Shown in pieces: positions 23,037 to 33,894 of a DNA stretch of 64,000 nucleotides (the first letter of the stretch is position 1; each line of letters starts with the position of its first letter). The notes under the pieces are model-generated. The model did no database searches. It was given only the letters and a program-made list of their open reading frames with translations, and was not told where the DNA came from. The position numbers and the translations under genes were made by a program. Origin of the DNA: Voacanga thouarsii (Eukaryota > Streptophyta > Magnoliopsida > Gentianales > Apocynaceae); the NCBI GenBank assembly GCA_026120185.1, contig JANUWF010001937.1, positions 3,253,501-3,317,500 on the forward strand, in the 5' to 3' direction.

Positions 23037-23849
23037 GTACATGCAACTATTTCAGTGTTGAGCATAAGAGATCCAACCAAAATAGTTGCCACAGCACGTA
23101 TTAAAAGTTTGGATCCTGAAAAACTTGTTGGTCCTCATCCCTTAGGAGAAGATTGGTGTGAGATTGATATCATATAACCACATTGTCGTGATGAAAAACT
23201 GATTCACCCATACTCAATCCTCAAAATGGTTGGAGATGCTCACGGTGCACCCATTGCATGGCCGATGACCTTGGTATGCCTATTATTCTAGTGTCTGAAT
23301 TTCTATGCATTGTTCAATGCTTTAGTGCAATTGGAGATGCTCCCTATTTTTTAGTAGTCAGTTGGCATCAATGAATCTTGTTCATTCGATTCTTTGCTAC
23401 GAAAGCAATTAGTTTCTTACATTTTTTTCATTGTACATAATGTAACCAGTTAGCAATGGTAGTGCTTATGTGGTTGTGGTGGTGACTAAATTCTTCTATT
23501 TTGATTTCTAACTTATGTTATTAATTTATATATGGCAGTTCCGTAGGATTCGAGATGAATGATCAAGAGAGGATGATTTGTTGTATGTGATATTTTGATG
23601 CTGCATATTAAGGAAAAGTGCATTGAATTATTCTGCTAAGTGGAAGTACATTTTGATATATTAATTGATTTATCAGCCTTAATGGACATGTTAGGATCTT
23701 ATTTTGAAAGGACTTTTATAGTTTTGCTATTAGTATGACTTTCTAGACATATGTATACATGTAGACAGAATTATGTACTTCCTAATATATGCAGACATAT
23801 TTTTTGGGTCATATTGTGATTTTATATTATGTTACATGTTAATTTTTTT

Positions 23850-24477
23850 TTATTATGTCAAATAATATATATTTAAGAATTAAATTTTTTATATAGTGAC
23901 ATAAAAAAAATGCTATCATATGTATCTATCATAACATATTTAAGCTACATGATATGCAAAGAAATTATTATGTTTACACAAAAAAGAAAAAATGTAACAA
24001 AAAAAGGTTTTAATTTCAGTAAAAATGTTGCTATATAGAATTTTAAATAACATAAAAAAGTGTAACAAGAAGTCTATTACGACATTTATTAATGTTGTGA
24101 GAATAGGTTTGACTTGGCAGTGTTAAATGTCATTAAAAATGCCTATTATGACATTTTTACATGTTAACATTAGTTCTGAATTTTAGGCACTGGAAAACTC
24201 TTTTATGACGTTTTCAATTGTTAGTATATGTTTTGAATTTTGACCGTTAGCAAGCCTTTTTACAATATGACAAAGTGTCATAATAGGCGATCTATGGTAA
24301 TAATTAAAATGTGGCAATAGATAACATATATTATGACACTTCTTAGTGTCCCTAATTGCTATGTTTAACATCGTTTTAGATGACATTTTCCAGAAGTGTC
24401 ACAAAATTGAAAGTGTCACAAATATATGCCTATTATAACACTTCTACCTGTCATAATAGGTTTAATTTCTAGTAGTA
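23850..24477. repeat. Right subterminal region and terminus of family A
   Basis: Words such as tattatgacattttt, tgtcataatagg and agtgtcacaaa recur many times in both orientations, ending in gtttaatttctagtagta. They match words in the left subterminal region, so the two ends share binding-type motifs unlike those of families B and C. Confidence 0.8.
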
Positions 24478-25207
24478 CCGTCTCAAAGCCCTTGCTAATT
24501 GCGAGGATTTTGCGACAGTTTATGAATCTCTTTTTCTAAGAAATATTTTTCAGTCGTAAAACCCTCGCGATTTTGCAACGGTAATCGAACAAGATTGTTT
24601 CCTTTTTCTCTCTTTTTTAAAATATGGAATTCTGTTGCAAAGACCTCTCTAATTGGAGGATTTTCTAAAGGTCGGTTTATAAAATTTTTTCCTTTTAATT
24701 TTTTTTCCTTAAAATTTATTTTTCTATCGTAAAACCCTCGCTACAAGACAATGGGTTCTCTTTTCGTCGCAAAACCCTCACAACTTGCAAGGATATTATT
24801 GCGACGGTCATCCAACAATACTTTTTCCTTTTTTTTTTATCTTTTTTAAATTTGAAATTCGGTCATAAAGTCCTTGCGAAACGCAAGAATTTTGTGACGG
24901 CTATTTTTTTTCATTGCAAAACCCTCACTATCACAATGGGTCCCATGTCTATTGGAGTGAGGTATGGCACGCTCAGTTTGAAGTGACTAGGCAACGGGCC
25001 CCATATATACTGGGAAAGATAGCTGAACCTATTTAGTTTTTTAATTAGCATATCCTGAGTAAATGGCCATCAAACTTGCGAGGGTTTTGCTACGGACTTG
25101 GTCAACTATTGATGTCATCGATTTTCTGTCTCTAAACTCTTGCTAATTAGTTAGGGCACTGTAGCTGTCGCATATTTTCATCACAAATCAAGAATTTTCC
25201 TGTAGTG
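24478..25207. mobile_element. Distal part and right terminus of the truncated family B CACTA element
   Basis: The GCGAGGGTTTTGCGACGG-type array resumes exactly after the family A element and ends in ttttcctgtagtg at 25195-25207, the inverted CACTACAGGAAAA terminus. The repeat phrases atgaatctctttttctaagaa and aaatatggaattctgttgcaaag match units at 9130-9300, so 9894 and 24478 were once adjacent. Confidence 0.88.
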
Positions 25208-25560
25208 ATAAATCATACATTGGGATTTTTTTATTTCATAATTATGTTGATGTAATGATTATTTATCAATAATGCCTTCCCGATGTTTAGTCAATTATAA
25301 TATATTTGTACTAAAGTTCATAATCATGTATTAAGGCTTCGATTTTATAAGATAAAATTTTGAGATGCCAACGTCCTCAATAATTCTAACTAAAATAATT
25401 ACTAACTCATAAATAATTAATTATGTAAGAGTAATTTATAAATGACTAGTATCATATTTATTCTTTATATGATTAGTATGAAAATACAAATGGTAATAGA
25501 AATAATGAATCTTATACCATTAAATATATAATACTAGAATAGATTTGCAATATTTTCTTA
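25208..25560. other. AT-rich spacer
   Basis: No gene, repeat array or terminus seen. The three bases after the CACTA end are ata, the same three that follow the complete family B element at 42778. Confidence 0.5.
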
Positions 25561-26290
25561 GTGTCGTACATGAGTCCCTCCTACACTCACTATTCTATTG
25601 CTGGACGTCCAGACATGCCTATAGGAAGAAACAGTAGTTGGAAGACATTATGGGAAAGACATCTAATATCAGCTCCTTCAAAGAACACCTAGCTCTAGCA
25701 TTGTCACCATGATCAGAAACTCAGACAGCTATTTTTGCAACCAATATTTTTAGTAAGGAACACTATGCTTTTTGACTCAGGCTGCTTTGATTCAGGGACT
25801 GTTATCAATTAGCTATATCACTTAGTTGAAGAATACTTGGAGATGCATCAGAATACCTCAATAAGACAGCAACTCGGGTTTTGAATAGCAAACGTGTGAC
25901 CTTAGGAGGAGGACAACAAAAGGGAAGCACCGGCACCAGGGAGACCAAAATATAATGCGGATGCATCATGGGTTCAGGAAGGCGCATCTATAGGAGTCAC
26001 TGTGAGGGATAATTAGGGAACAATACTTATTGCAATGGCATGTAGTATCAACAAAGCTACTTCTCCCTTCCATGTAGAGTTGATGGTCTTCATTAAGGGA
26101 TTGCATTTCTATCTAGGTAGGAGATTTATGAATGCACTATTAAGAATGATTGTCAACCCCTAATTAAAAAGATCCAATCTGATGAGGATGACTTTACGTG
26201 CTTTGACTCACTCGTCGCCTAGCTGAAAGGCCTCTTACAGGAATCCTTTCAAGTAGATATATCATTTGTCCATTGATTTGAAAATTATCT
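25560..26290 (+). pseudogene. RNase H-like (RVT_3) remnant
   Basis: From about 25925 the plus strand reads PGRPKYNADASWVQEG, ASIGVTVRDN, a stop, GTILIAMACSI, PFHVELMVFIKGLHFYLGR, then in a shifted frame ESDCQPLIKKIQSDE-like and ISFVH. These are the beta strands and acidic positions of the plant RVT_3 RNase H domain found at the ends of LINE polyproteins and in many gene relics (first Asp in NADASW, Glu in HVELMVF, Asp in the shifted-frame block). The part before 25900 has no clear match. Whether it is a LINE tail or a retro-copied host fragment cannot be told. Confidence 0.6.
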
Positions 26291-26751
26291 AATTCATTTA
26301 CGTGCTTCGATTAGCTTACATGCTAGTGAAATCTATGTATGAGATTATTCTATCCCACATGATATATTCTGTACGACTTTGATAAATATTCTATTATAAA
26401 ATATTTCTTTTCTTCAAAAAAAAAAAAAAGGAATATGAAGTTTCTATATTCTATTTATCATAAGTTTATGCTAGGAAGTGAAGACACAACAAAAAATTGC
26501 AGAAGAAATTTAAACATAAAACTATCTAACTTACTTTGGGCTGGTTGTATACTTAAATTTGTCAATACATTCATGAAATTTCTTATATATGTATGTTATA
26601 ACGTTGGAGTGTTTCATTAGCTAATTTTTATGTGAGAATGTGTTGGTTGTAGGAGTTGACAGAGAAGATGATTTGGAGAATGATAAAGAGATTGTTTTGA
26701 GTTGCGTAAAGTTGAAATACCATTGTCGATAGATACGAGTTTTGAAAATAA
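26291..26751. other. AT-rich spacer
   Basis: No supported gene; an A-run lies at 26417-26429 and may be the poly(A) tail of the preceding plus-strand RNase H relic. Confidence 0.4.
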
Positions 26752-27602
26752 TTTTTTTTTTTTTTGGAAAAAGAATAATTTTCTTGAACAACAGTAACGA
26801 TACATCACATCAAGATATAGAAGATCTAATACGTAAAGAAGGAAGTTGTGAAGGAAGTTGTGACCTATCAAGGTTACACAACCCTGTAGCCACTGAAGGA
26901 AGCATATCAAAAGAAGAAAATGACTGAAAATCCGAAATAGAGCATGCCAAATTTGCTGGACAGTCAGCAATCCAATTCCCTTCCCAGAACACATGAAGCA
27001 ATTCACAAGATGTAAAACCTCTCTAAAAAAGCTCTATTCTCCTATAAAGAGAATAATACCTCCAATGTTTAGTATATCCACCCCTCAACTGATTAATCAC
27101 CAACTCAGAATTCGACTGAAAAAAATATCCAAATGTATAAATGAGAACACCAAAATAGTCCGTAGTATACTGCCTGAACTTCAGCCTGAATATTTGTAGC
27201 CAATCCAATATTCATTGCAAAACCAAATAGAAATTTGCCCTTAGAATCCCGAATCACCACCCCAGGCCCGACTGACCAGGATTCCCTTTCGACACCCCAT
27301 CAACATTCACGATCACTCCAAATGTCACAGACTTAAGCCAGCAAACTGCACGAACAATCTGCAAAACAGAAGAAGCCCTCCAAGTCATTCCTGTGCGATT
27401 AACATCAATACCAGTAGGCTTTCTTAGCGGATGCAAGCAAAAGATTAGCCATAAGATAATAAACCCTCCTCCTCAATTTCCTAATAAAAAACCTTACTTC
27501 CTTATACACCACATGATTCCTAGCCCTCCATATTTCCCAAAAGAAACATGCTATAAAGATTCTAGCATATTCCCGTACCCCTTCTGCGGCATACCACCAT
27601 GA
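26752..27602 (-). mobile_element. LINE A: 5'-truncated L1-type LINE, RNase H end
   Basis: A T-run at 26752-26765 on the plus strand is the poly(A) tail of a minus-strand LINE. Upstream on the minus strand are, in order, a piece with ARIFIACFFWEIWRARNHVV (shifted frames, about 27560-27480), the RNase H start VNVDGVSKGNPGQSG, then SELVINQL, and the end HVFWEGNWIADCPANLAC (27001-26810), closing with a stop just before the tail. Frameshifts near 27240 and 27020 break it. Only the terminal part of ORF2 is present, as usual for a truncated LINE insertion. Confidence 0.82.
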
Positions 27603-27792
27603 TATAACATGTTATGAGTTTTATGTATATGTAAATATAATTTGGAAAATAACTTGTTTTGAAAATTCTTTTGAATCGTGAACGTTTACAAAATTTGGAT
27701 TTATAATATTGTATTTTGTTTTTTTTAATTAATTAAACCACCAGTATCCCCCGCACAGCTTTCTATGAAATTTCCCAGAAAGGTTTTAAAAA

Positions 27793-27836
<44 letters not shown>

Positions 27837-28092
27837 TCGTTATATCTTGGACATTCACAAAACTTATTGAAGATTTTATTTCACACTATTTTCTCGTATT
27901 CTCATGTGCTTGAATGATTGGAAAATCTTAATTTGTATGTAATGAACGATGATTATGATGTATATTACTTCATTCTGGATTTTGATAGATGAAGCTTATA
28001 TTTTGATTTTAAGAGACTCATATTCTCTTTTGATTATGTAATATTGTTTGATATATTTTGTAGAACATTTCCAGTATATGCCTAAGATGAAA
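27603..28092. other. AT-rich spacer with (TA)n microsatellite
   Basis: No gene seen. A run of TA dinucleotides lies at about 27797-27833. Confidence 0.7.
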
Positions 28093-28453
28093 TTTTTTTT
28101 TTTTTATCAAGATGTAAATGTATATATTGATTAAAAGGTATGTACACAGGATCATACTAGTTAATAGCAATGCAACTATTAACTAGTTGTGACAGATAGA
28201 ATCCTCAAAATGGGTCAAAATATGAGGGAATAAGGAAAAAAGAACAAAGTATACATGTGTTTTGATCCTCTTCGTAGTTTCCAAATGTTGACTGGCAACT
28301 CCTTCGAAAAGTACTTGATTGCGTGCCAGCCAGATGTAGTAAACTGTGGCAGCCATTGCAGATACTTTGGCTTTGGCAAGCCACAAGGACCCGCGAGCTG
28401 CCCGGTTGAACCAATTGAGGCAAGTGTTAATCGAATTCATATCATGTGGTAAG
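28093..28453 (-). mobile_element. LINE B, 3' part (interrupted by an LTR-like block)
   Basis: A T-run at 28093-28105 marks the poly(A) tail of a minus-strand LINE. The minus frame ends ...VYYIWLARNQVLFEG, then KRIKTHVYFVLFSLFPH and a stop at about 28183. This is the C-terminal region after the zf-RVT domain in a plant L1-type LINE. It continues at 32623 beyond the inserted block: the joined protein order (TDIKAWLAF before the break, MNSINTCLNWFNRAARG after it) is the usual one. Confidence 0.85.
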
Positions 28454-28917
28454 TGTAACACCCCTACTAAGTGGCCTAAATGACCAGGGAATGTCACCCC
28501 GTCCTCTTAGACAAGGGGTCTTTATAACAACAGAAGAAAAGAAAGCATCGAGGTATAACTAACATTAACTTCAAAGTGGAAACTGAATTGCTAACTAAAT
28601 AAATCCCAATATAGACTCACAAGGATAAAACTCTATAAGCCAAACGAAATCCTTATACATTATCACTAGAGTAATGGTAGAAGAGTATCAAAACTTAATC
28701 TATTACAAAATGATCTTCAGCACTTGTCTTGATAAACATACACTACCCTGAAAAAATTGAGGTTTAAAAAGGTCGTGTGAGATTATAAATAATCTCAGTA
28801 AGTCCACAATATGTGAAAGTGATAGTTACGAAATCAATGACATAATGCATGCTTATAAAATAAATTGGACGGATGTAAACAACAGAAAATTTGCATTTGT
28901 CCATCTCAAATCCTTTG

Positions 28918-28920
<3 letters not shown>

Positions 28921-28950
<30 letters not shown>
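28921..28950. repeat. T30 homopolymer
   Basis: Thirty consecutive T bases inside the LTR-like block. Confidence 0.95.
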
Positions 28951-30299
28951 GAAGAGAGAACCACAAGTACGATTAATTAAGAAATGTATATACGAATTTT
29001 GTTGGGTAATCAATTCAAGTCAAAATTCCTAGAACAAGAATTCGTTTTAGCAAAAGTCTTGAATCTATCATTATTCAACCATATCATGTATCAAGACTGT
29101 AGATCATCAATACCATACAAATATGGCTACGCATGTATGACAAAAAAAAATAATCACGTGTAGGTGATCAACCTATAGAGAGAATGCTCATCCTTCTTCT
29201 CTCTTACACATTTGCCTCAAACCCGGATGTCCCACGTCCGTCCGTCAAAGTTCTCAAAACTCCGCTGCTAGCTAAGGACCCAACTAAACTACTAGGACTG
29301 ACACCCCGTTTGGAAAGGACAGTTTCCCAGAGACGGCCTATCAACCGGAAATCTCTCCTAGTTTAACGAAAGCTAGCCCTATAGCTTCACCCCCTTTGAG
29401 TACTCAAGTCTTCAACAAGGAGATTCAAGAAATTCCCATTCCGATTTGGAATATACAATTTCATTATCAAAACATTGTTTCAGTCCCCAAAACCATATTT
29501 GGTTTAAAATTCAGCCTAATTCAAAACCACAATCATACATTCTCTCAAAAATACTTTTAAAATAGAAATCATGTCATCCATTCTATTCAAATTTGTTCAA
29601 GGCACAAATAAATCAAATTAGTTCATATCTTGCCTCAACAGTGATAATTGTTAGGAGCCAAAATCTCATGCTATGATTTTCGCAATTATATGCATGAAGA
29701 AAAAAAAAATTGCCATTAGATATAAACATTGATGCATGACTCCCAGTCATATCATAACGTTCGTAAGAAGATTCCCAAAATTGATCATGCATACTTTTTT
29801 TTTTCAAGTGGAAATTGTAAAGTGCTAAGAGTGATACCAAGTGCCAAAGAATAAAACTCATAAGTGAAATCATATCATGTGCTTCTTGTAGCATAAACAT
29901 GTATACATGATCACATGAACTTTCCATAGAATTATTTTGTATAAATGAGTCATGAGGTGCAAGGACTTACCTTGTCCAAAAGCTTAGCAAAAGAAATCTT
30001 TTCAAATTTTTCAATCCTTCCTTCCTCCCAAATCCGGCTCCAAATCTAATATAAATTATACAAGAATTAATCTCTTGATCACAAGTCCTTAGAGATCAAA
30101 CTACATAAATCCCTAAGGAAAAAGAGGTTACTTATGCTCCAAGCAATCTCTTCTATCTCCTAATGCTAATCACATTTGCTTATTCTAATATTATTAATCC
30201 TAAACCCTTAATCAAGAAATCAATCCACACAGATTAGGGCGAAAAAGATCCCATCAAATTAAAAAGAACAAATAATTTAAATGATGAATAAATAGCTAG

Positions 30300-30500
30300 A
30301 TTGATAAGTCAATCAATCAATCAATCAATCAATAAGTAATTAAATAAGTAAATAGGCAAATAAATAGATAATAAATAAGTAGATAAATAAATAGATAATA
30401 TGTAAATAAATAAGTAAATAACTAAATAAATAGTTAATTAACTAAATAAATAAATAGGTAAATAAGTAGATAATTAACTAGCTAAATAGATAATCAATTA
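30300..30500. repeat. Degenerate AATAAATAGATA-type simple repeat
   Basis: Runs of (caat)n followed by aataaataagtagataa variants over 200 bp. Confidence 0.85.
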
Positions 30501-30560
30501 TCTTTAAGACTTTGTACTTAAAGATTTCCAAAATAAAATAATTATTTAAGTATAAAAATC

Positions 30561-30564
<4 letters not shown>

Positions 30565-30604
<40 letters not shown>
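30565..30604. repeat. (GA)n microsatellite
   Basis: About 20 GA dinucleotides. Confidence 0.95.
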
Positions 30605-30607
<3 letters not shown>

Positions 30608-31779
30608 CAGAAAATTAAAATATCCCATAAATTTTATGTAGATTCATTTCAATCTAGCTAAAGAAATTTTCAGGGCAAAATTCATGTTTTAAACCCTTAG
30701 TGTAAAACTCTGTTTGTGAAGCAATTTAGAGGCCTCAAAAGTCGATTTAATTATCTAAGGAAAACATTTTATTTCTTGCTGAAAATTTCCAGAATAACAC
30801 TCCTATATGTTAGGTGAATTACCATGCAATCCCTTTCCCAAAACTATTTGAAAAACCAGGTTAATTAAATTTCTCAAATATCTCGCCAGAATCACGACCA
30901 CTCTGGAGCAATAATTTTCAAAAATTCATAACTTTCAAAATATTAGGATTTTTTCGATGATTCTTGAGCCATAATTTTTATAACATCCCCTAGTTTGTAC
31001 AGTACAAAATTCAGCCTAAAAATCCAACAATAAGTATGTTTTTTTGGTGGTTTAAAATTAGGTCTCTGAACAGGGGTTTTCTGGCAGCAAACATATACTC
31101 AACAAAATATCAAGATTTTCAAACATCAAACTCTTGTAAATACTCAAAGATGTTCCCAAAACACCCTAGATCCCATAACACACAATATACAAGCCATATG
31201 ATCACCATTTAACTCAAATAAAACAACATCCAAAACACAACCCTCCATTTCCAGCAACACCTCTGCTTTTTTTTTTTTTTTCTCAAATGATACTTTGAGC
31301 AAACAACATCAAAATCCCTCCAATAACCCCAATATACATATCATATTCATAAGGCATCATTTACACAACATAAATACCACATTATGCTACCCAAATTCAT
31401 AGGAAAAACTCATTCAAACAAGGCTTCAAATCATAAAATGAAAATCTGGGCAGCAGTACCTGATTTCAGTATTTTAGGTTCTTATGAAGGAGAGAAATGT
31501 TTTCTTTGCATACAAGACTTTACCTTACACATCACAAAACATCCCTAAACATAAATTTCAACATTTCCTTCACAAATCACCATCTAAAATGCTTAACAAA
31601 TTGAAAAACAAAATCTGTCCAGTAAGCTAATAATTTCGGCCAGCTTGAAAATAGGAGAGAAAATGAAAACTTTGGTTACCTCTCTGAAACTTTACACTTA
31701 AACAAAGAAAGGTAGCAAGGTGGAGGTGTTTTCTTCAAGCTTTTATCCCTCTTAAAGAGTGTTTGCAAAGAGATACAAA

Positions 31780-31853
<74 letters not shown>
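31780..31853. repeat. (TAA)n microsatellite
   Basis: About 24 trinucleotide copies; it explains a run of Tyr codons on the minus strand, which is not a gene. Confidence 0.95.
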
Positions 31854-32622
31854 GATGAAGAGAGAGTGAGCATGGCTACCTTTTCTTGCAAGAGAGAAAA
31901 GAAAAAAAAAATGAAAGAGAAGTTGAAAATGTTACCTCAACAATCACCCAAAGTCACAAAAATTCCTTCTTCAATCCTCCAAGAAGTGTTAGCTTGAGAG
32001 AAGGTTGAGGGAGGCTAGAGAAAAATAAATAAATAAAACAAGAGGGAGAGAGGGAGGGAATTTCGGCCACTGGGGGGGGGGAGATGGGGAATTTTTTTTT
32101 TTTTTTGTACTAGGGTAAATTTTAATCCAATGGTGGAGGAGTCTTTACCCTAATTTTAAAGGTCAAGATGAGGAGGGTTTAGTTTGGTGAAAAAGATCCA
32201 TGGGTCCAAGAAATGGGTCTTGGGTCAATTGAAAAAATCAATTCAAGAGGTCAAAATTAGATTTGACCCAAAATTTGACCAAGATTATTAGCTTGGGAAA
32301 TAAAGCCGAAACCCTAATTAAAAATGAATTTGTTTAAGAGTGTTCTTTGCACAAGAGGAAGATCATTGGGATAATTTTATTGAAAAAGTAATCCTCAAGT
32401 TAATTTCACTAATTAATTTTCTATACATAGTATATATATGTATAAAATGAACAATTACTTGCATATAAATTACTTACCATTTCCAACAAAATAATTAACT
32501 TATCAAACACATTTTTCTTAAGAGAATACACATAGAGAGCACATAAAATAGTTAATTTATGATGCAATCCCAAATAGCCATATTATTAAGCTTCCAAACT
32601 CTCAATTAAGTGGGGTGTCACA

Positions 32623-33065
32623 GAAAGGCTAACCATGCCTTAATATCCGTCCATACTTGTTTCGATATTACACATTTGAAGAATAGGTGTCTGGTCGTCT
32701 TCGGATGCGTTTGGCATAAAGGACATAACATGTCGTCCGGCCGGAATACTAGAACATCTTTAGTTTTCAACCAGCCCTTGACACACAACCAAACTATGAA
32801 TGAATGCTTTGGCGTGAGCCCCTGCTTTCAGATCGTTTTGGCCCATTGTACCTTCGGCAGTGATGGTTTGAGATAGTTATATGCCTGTGCAGTGAATCTC
32901 GTGGTCCCTATTATCTAAAACTGTAAAAGTATTACTGCTCGATTTGCATCTCTTTCTCTTTCCAAAATGGAATCCCTGATTGATAGTATTCTTCGGAACA
33001 AAGGAGAATGGTCCTTTGTTAGCTTTGATTTTGGTCAGGAATGGTTTAAATGGATGGGTTGATAT
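32623..33065 (-). mobile_element. LINE B, 5' part (zf-RVT region)
   Basis: The minus strand reads LFRRILSIRDSILERERDA, then ANRAVILLQF, YNYLKPSLPKVQWAKTI, GLTPKHSFIVWLCVKGWLKT, DMLCPLCQTHPKTTRHLFF and QVWTDIKAWLAF, ending at the insertion point. This is the zf-RVT zinc-binding region downstream of LINE reverse transcriptase (cysteines in LCPLC, His in TRHLFF). Stops occur, for example before KQGLTPKH. The RT itself is absent, so the LINE is 5'-truncated near 33065. Confidence 0.85.
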
Positions 33066-33894
33066 TATTAACGGTTAATTCTGAATTTCTATATTAGTTT
33101 CTCTTAGTGTTATAAAAATCCATGACTAAGTGGTGATGTGACATTCCTATTCTGCTATGGTAATAGGCAGGGCCGGTACATTGTCTCTTTTAAATTTTGT
33201 TTGGTCATGTAAGAGTTACAGGGAAACAATTTCAACATGAATTTTAGCAGGTTTAAAACATAATGAATTATTTTTATCTCAAATTCGGCATGTATTCCAT
33301 TCATTAGGAAATAATATATATCTCATGACTCTAAGTCTTCTTTGATTAAGAGAAAATTGAAAATTTATAAATAATATCTGCATAAACAGAAGTTAAAACT
33401 TCCAAAGAAAATTCCCATCCATATTAAGCCCCTTTGTGCTAACAGATGCACTGGTATCTTTTCAACTCTATGAACAAAAGAAATAGTAACTTCTGGATAT
33501 AAAGAAAATTAAGTTTTGAACTAATAGTCTGTTAGATAATTCAATTAAGTATTTGAAATAAATTAATTAAGTATTTATTTCATTAAATGTGTTTGATAAT
33601 GTATAATATTAAATATTTAATTAATTAAGTATATTTGATAACGAATTTTTATTATTATTCAAGTAATTAAGACGTTCTAAAATTTTATTTTTAAATTTTA
33701 AGTGAATTGAAAGTTATTTAAGTTTAAAATTTATATATGTTAAATATTCATTTAATTATTAATATTCTTTTATATTTAATCCTTTTTTAAAATTAAAACC
33801 ACCTTAAATGGTGGGGTTTGGCAGACCCTAGCTGTTTATTTAGAATAAAAAAAATACATAATGAGGGGACATAAAACCCTACCTCTTAGCAATA
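33066..33894. other. AT-rich spacer left of the family B CACTA element
   Basis: No coding signal; many taatta and tatttaa words. The last three bases (33892-33894, ata) form the left target duplication of the next element. Confidence 0.6.

Larger units (their letters stand above)
19562..23562 (+). pseudogene. Transposase_24-type second gene of family A (TnpA-like), multi-exon
   Basis: It starts at the ATG of MART(stop)GLKKKRIAKHG (19562). Recognisable pieces follow in separate exons: WGRPKHWGLIKVNF and PLNYLSWTKMPKTYKKEM (20250-20465); the QWLWLVAFWNSKDG phrase (20720-20762); ELTKELGHQPSRAELYNACF (20945-21150); SNLCDEIGPNDIFSQVMGPE and GRVRKCGSGIALSDF (21262-21447); a Gln/Glu-rich coiled coil (about 21450-21570); and, after a ~1.3-kb intron, VHATISVLSIRDPTKIVATARI...HGAPIAWPMTL (23040-23273) with a 24-nt last exon FRRIRDE-stop (23539-23562). 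The VMGPE-RVR block is typical of Transposase_24. TnpA-type proteins bind the subterminal repeats. Stops at 19574, near 21446 and in DII(stop)PHC show decay. Confidence 0.82.
9895..24477 (+). mobile_element. CACTA (En/Spm) transposon, family A, 14.6 kb, both ends present
   Basis: The left end begins CACTACTAGAAATTAA and the right end, read on the minus strand, is TACTACTAGAAATTAA: a 15-bp inverted match with only the outermost base changed. The element sits in the family B array, which resumes at 24478. Its left flank is tca (9892-9894) and its right flank ccg (24478-24480), explained as a 3-bp ccg target duplication with CpG decay on the left, because related array units read gaaattccgtc at this spot. 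Inside, on the plus strand, are a leader, TNP2, DUF4216, a Transposase_24-type gene, and a solo LTR insertion. Stops show it is not autonomous now. Confidence 0.88.
28454..32622. mobile_element. 4.2-kb LTR-like block without coding capacity (candidate solo LTR)
   Basis: Begins TGTAACACCCC and ends GGGGTGTCACA, an 11-bp inverted match with one difference. It is flanked by gtaag (28449-28453) and gaaag (32623-32627), a 5-bp target duplication with one change, and it interrupts LINE B exactly at a codon boundary region. No gag, RT or integrase is visible in any frame. Such ends and great length fit a solo LTR of a Ty3/gypsy element (for example the Tekay/Del type), but the superfamily is inferred. 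It contains a T30 run, ATAAATAAGTA-like repeats, (GA)n and (TAA)n. Small open frames inside it are chance. Confidence 0.72.

Noticed and set aside
29184..29366. A 60-residue frame in the 4.2-kb LTR-like block
   Set aside because: No domain, and the block shows no coding pattern on either strand.
31676..31891. Open frame with a long Tyr run
   Set aside because: Produced by the (TAA)n microsatellite.
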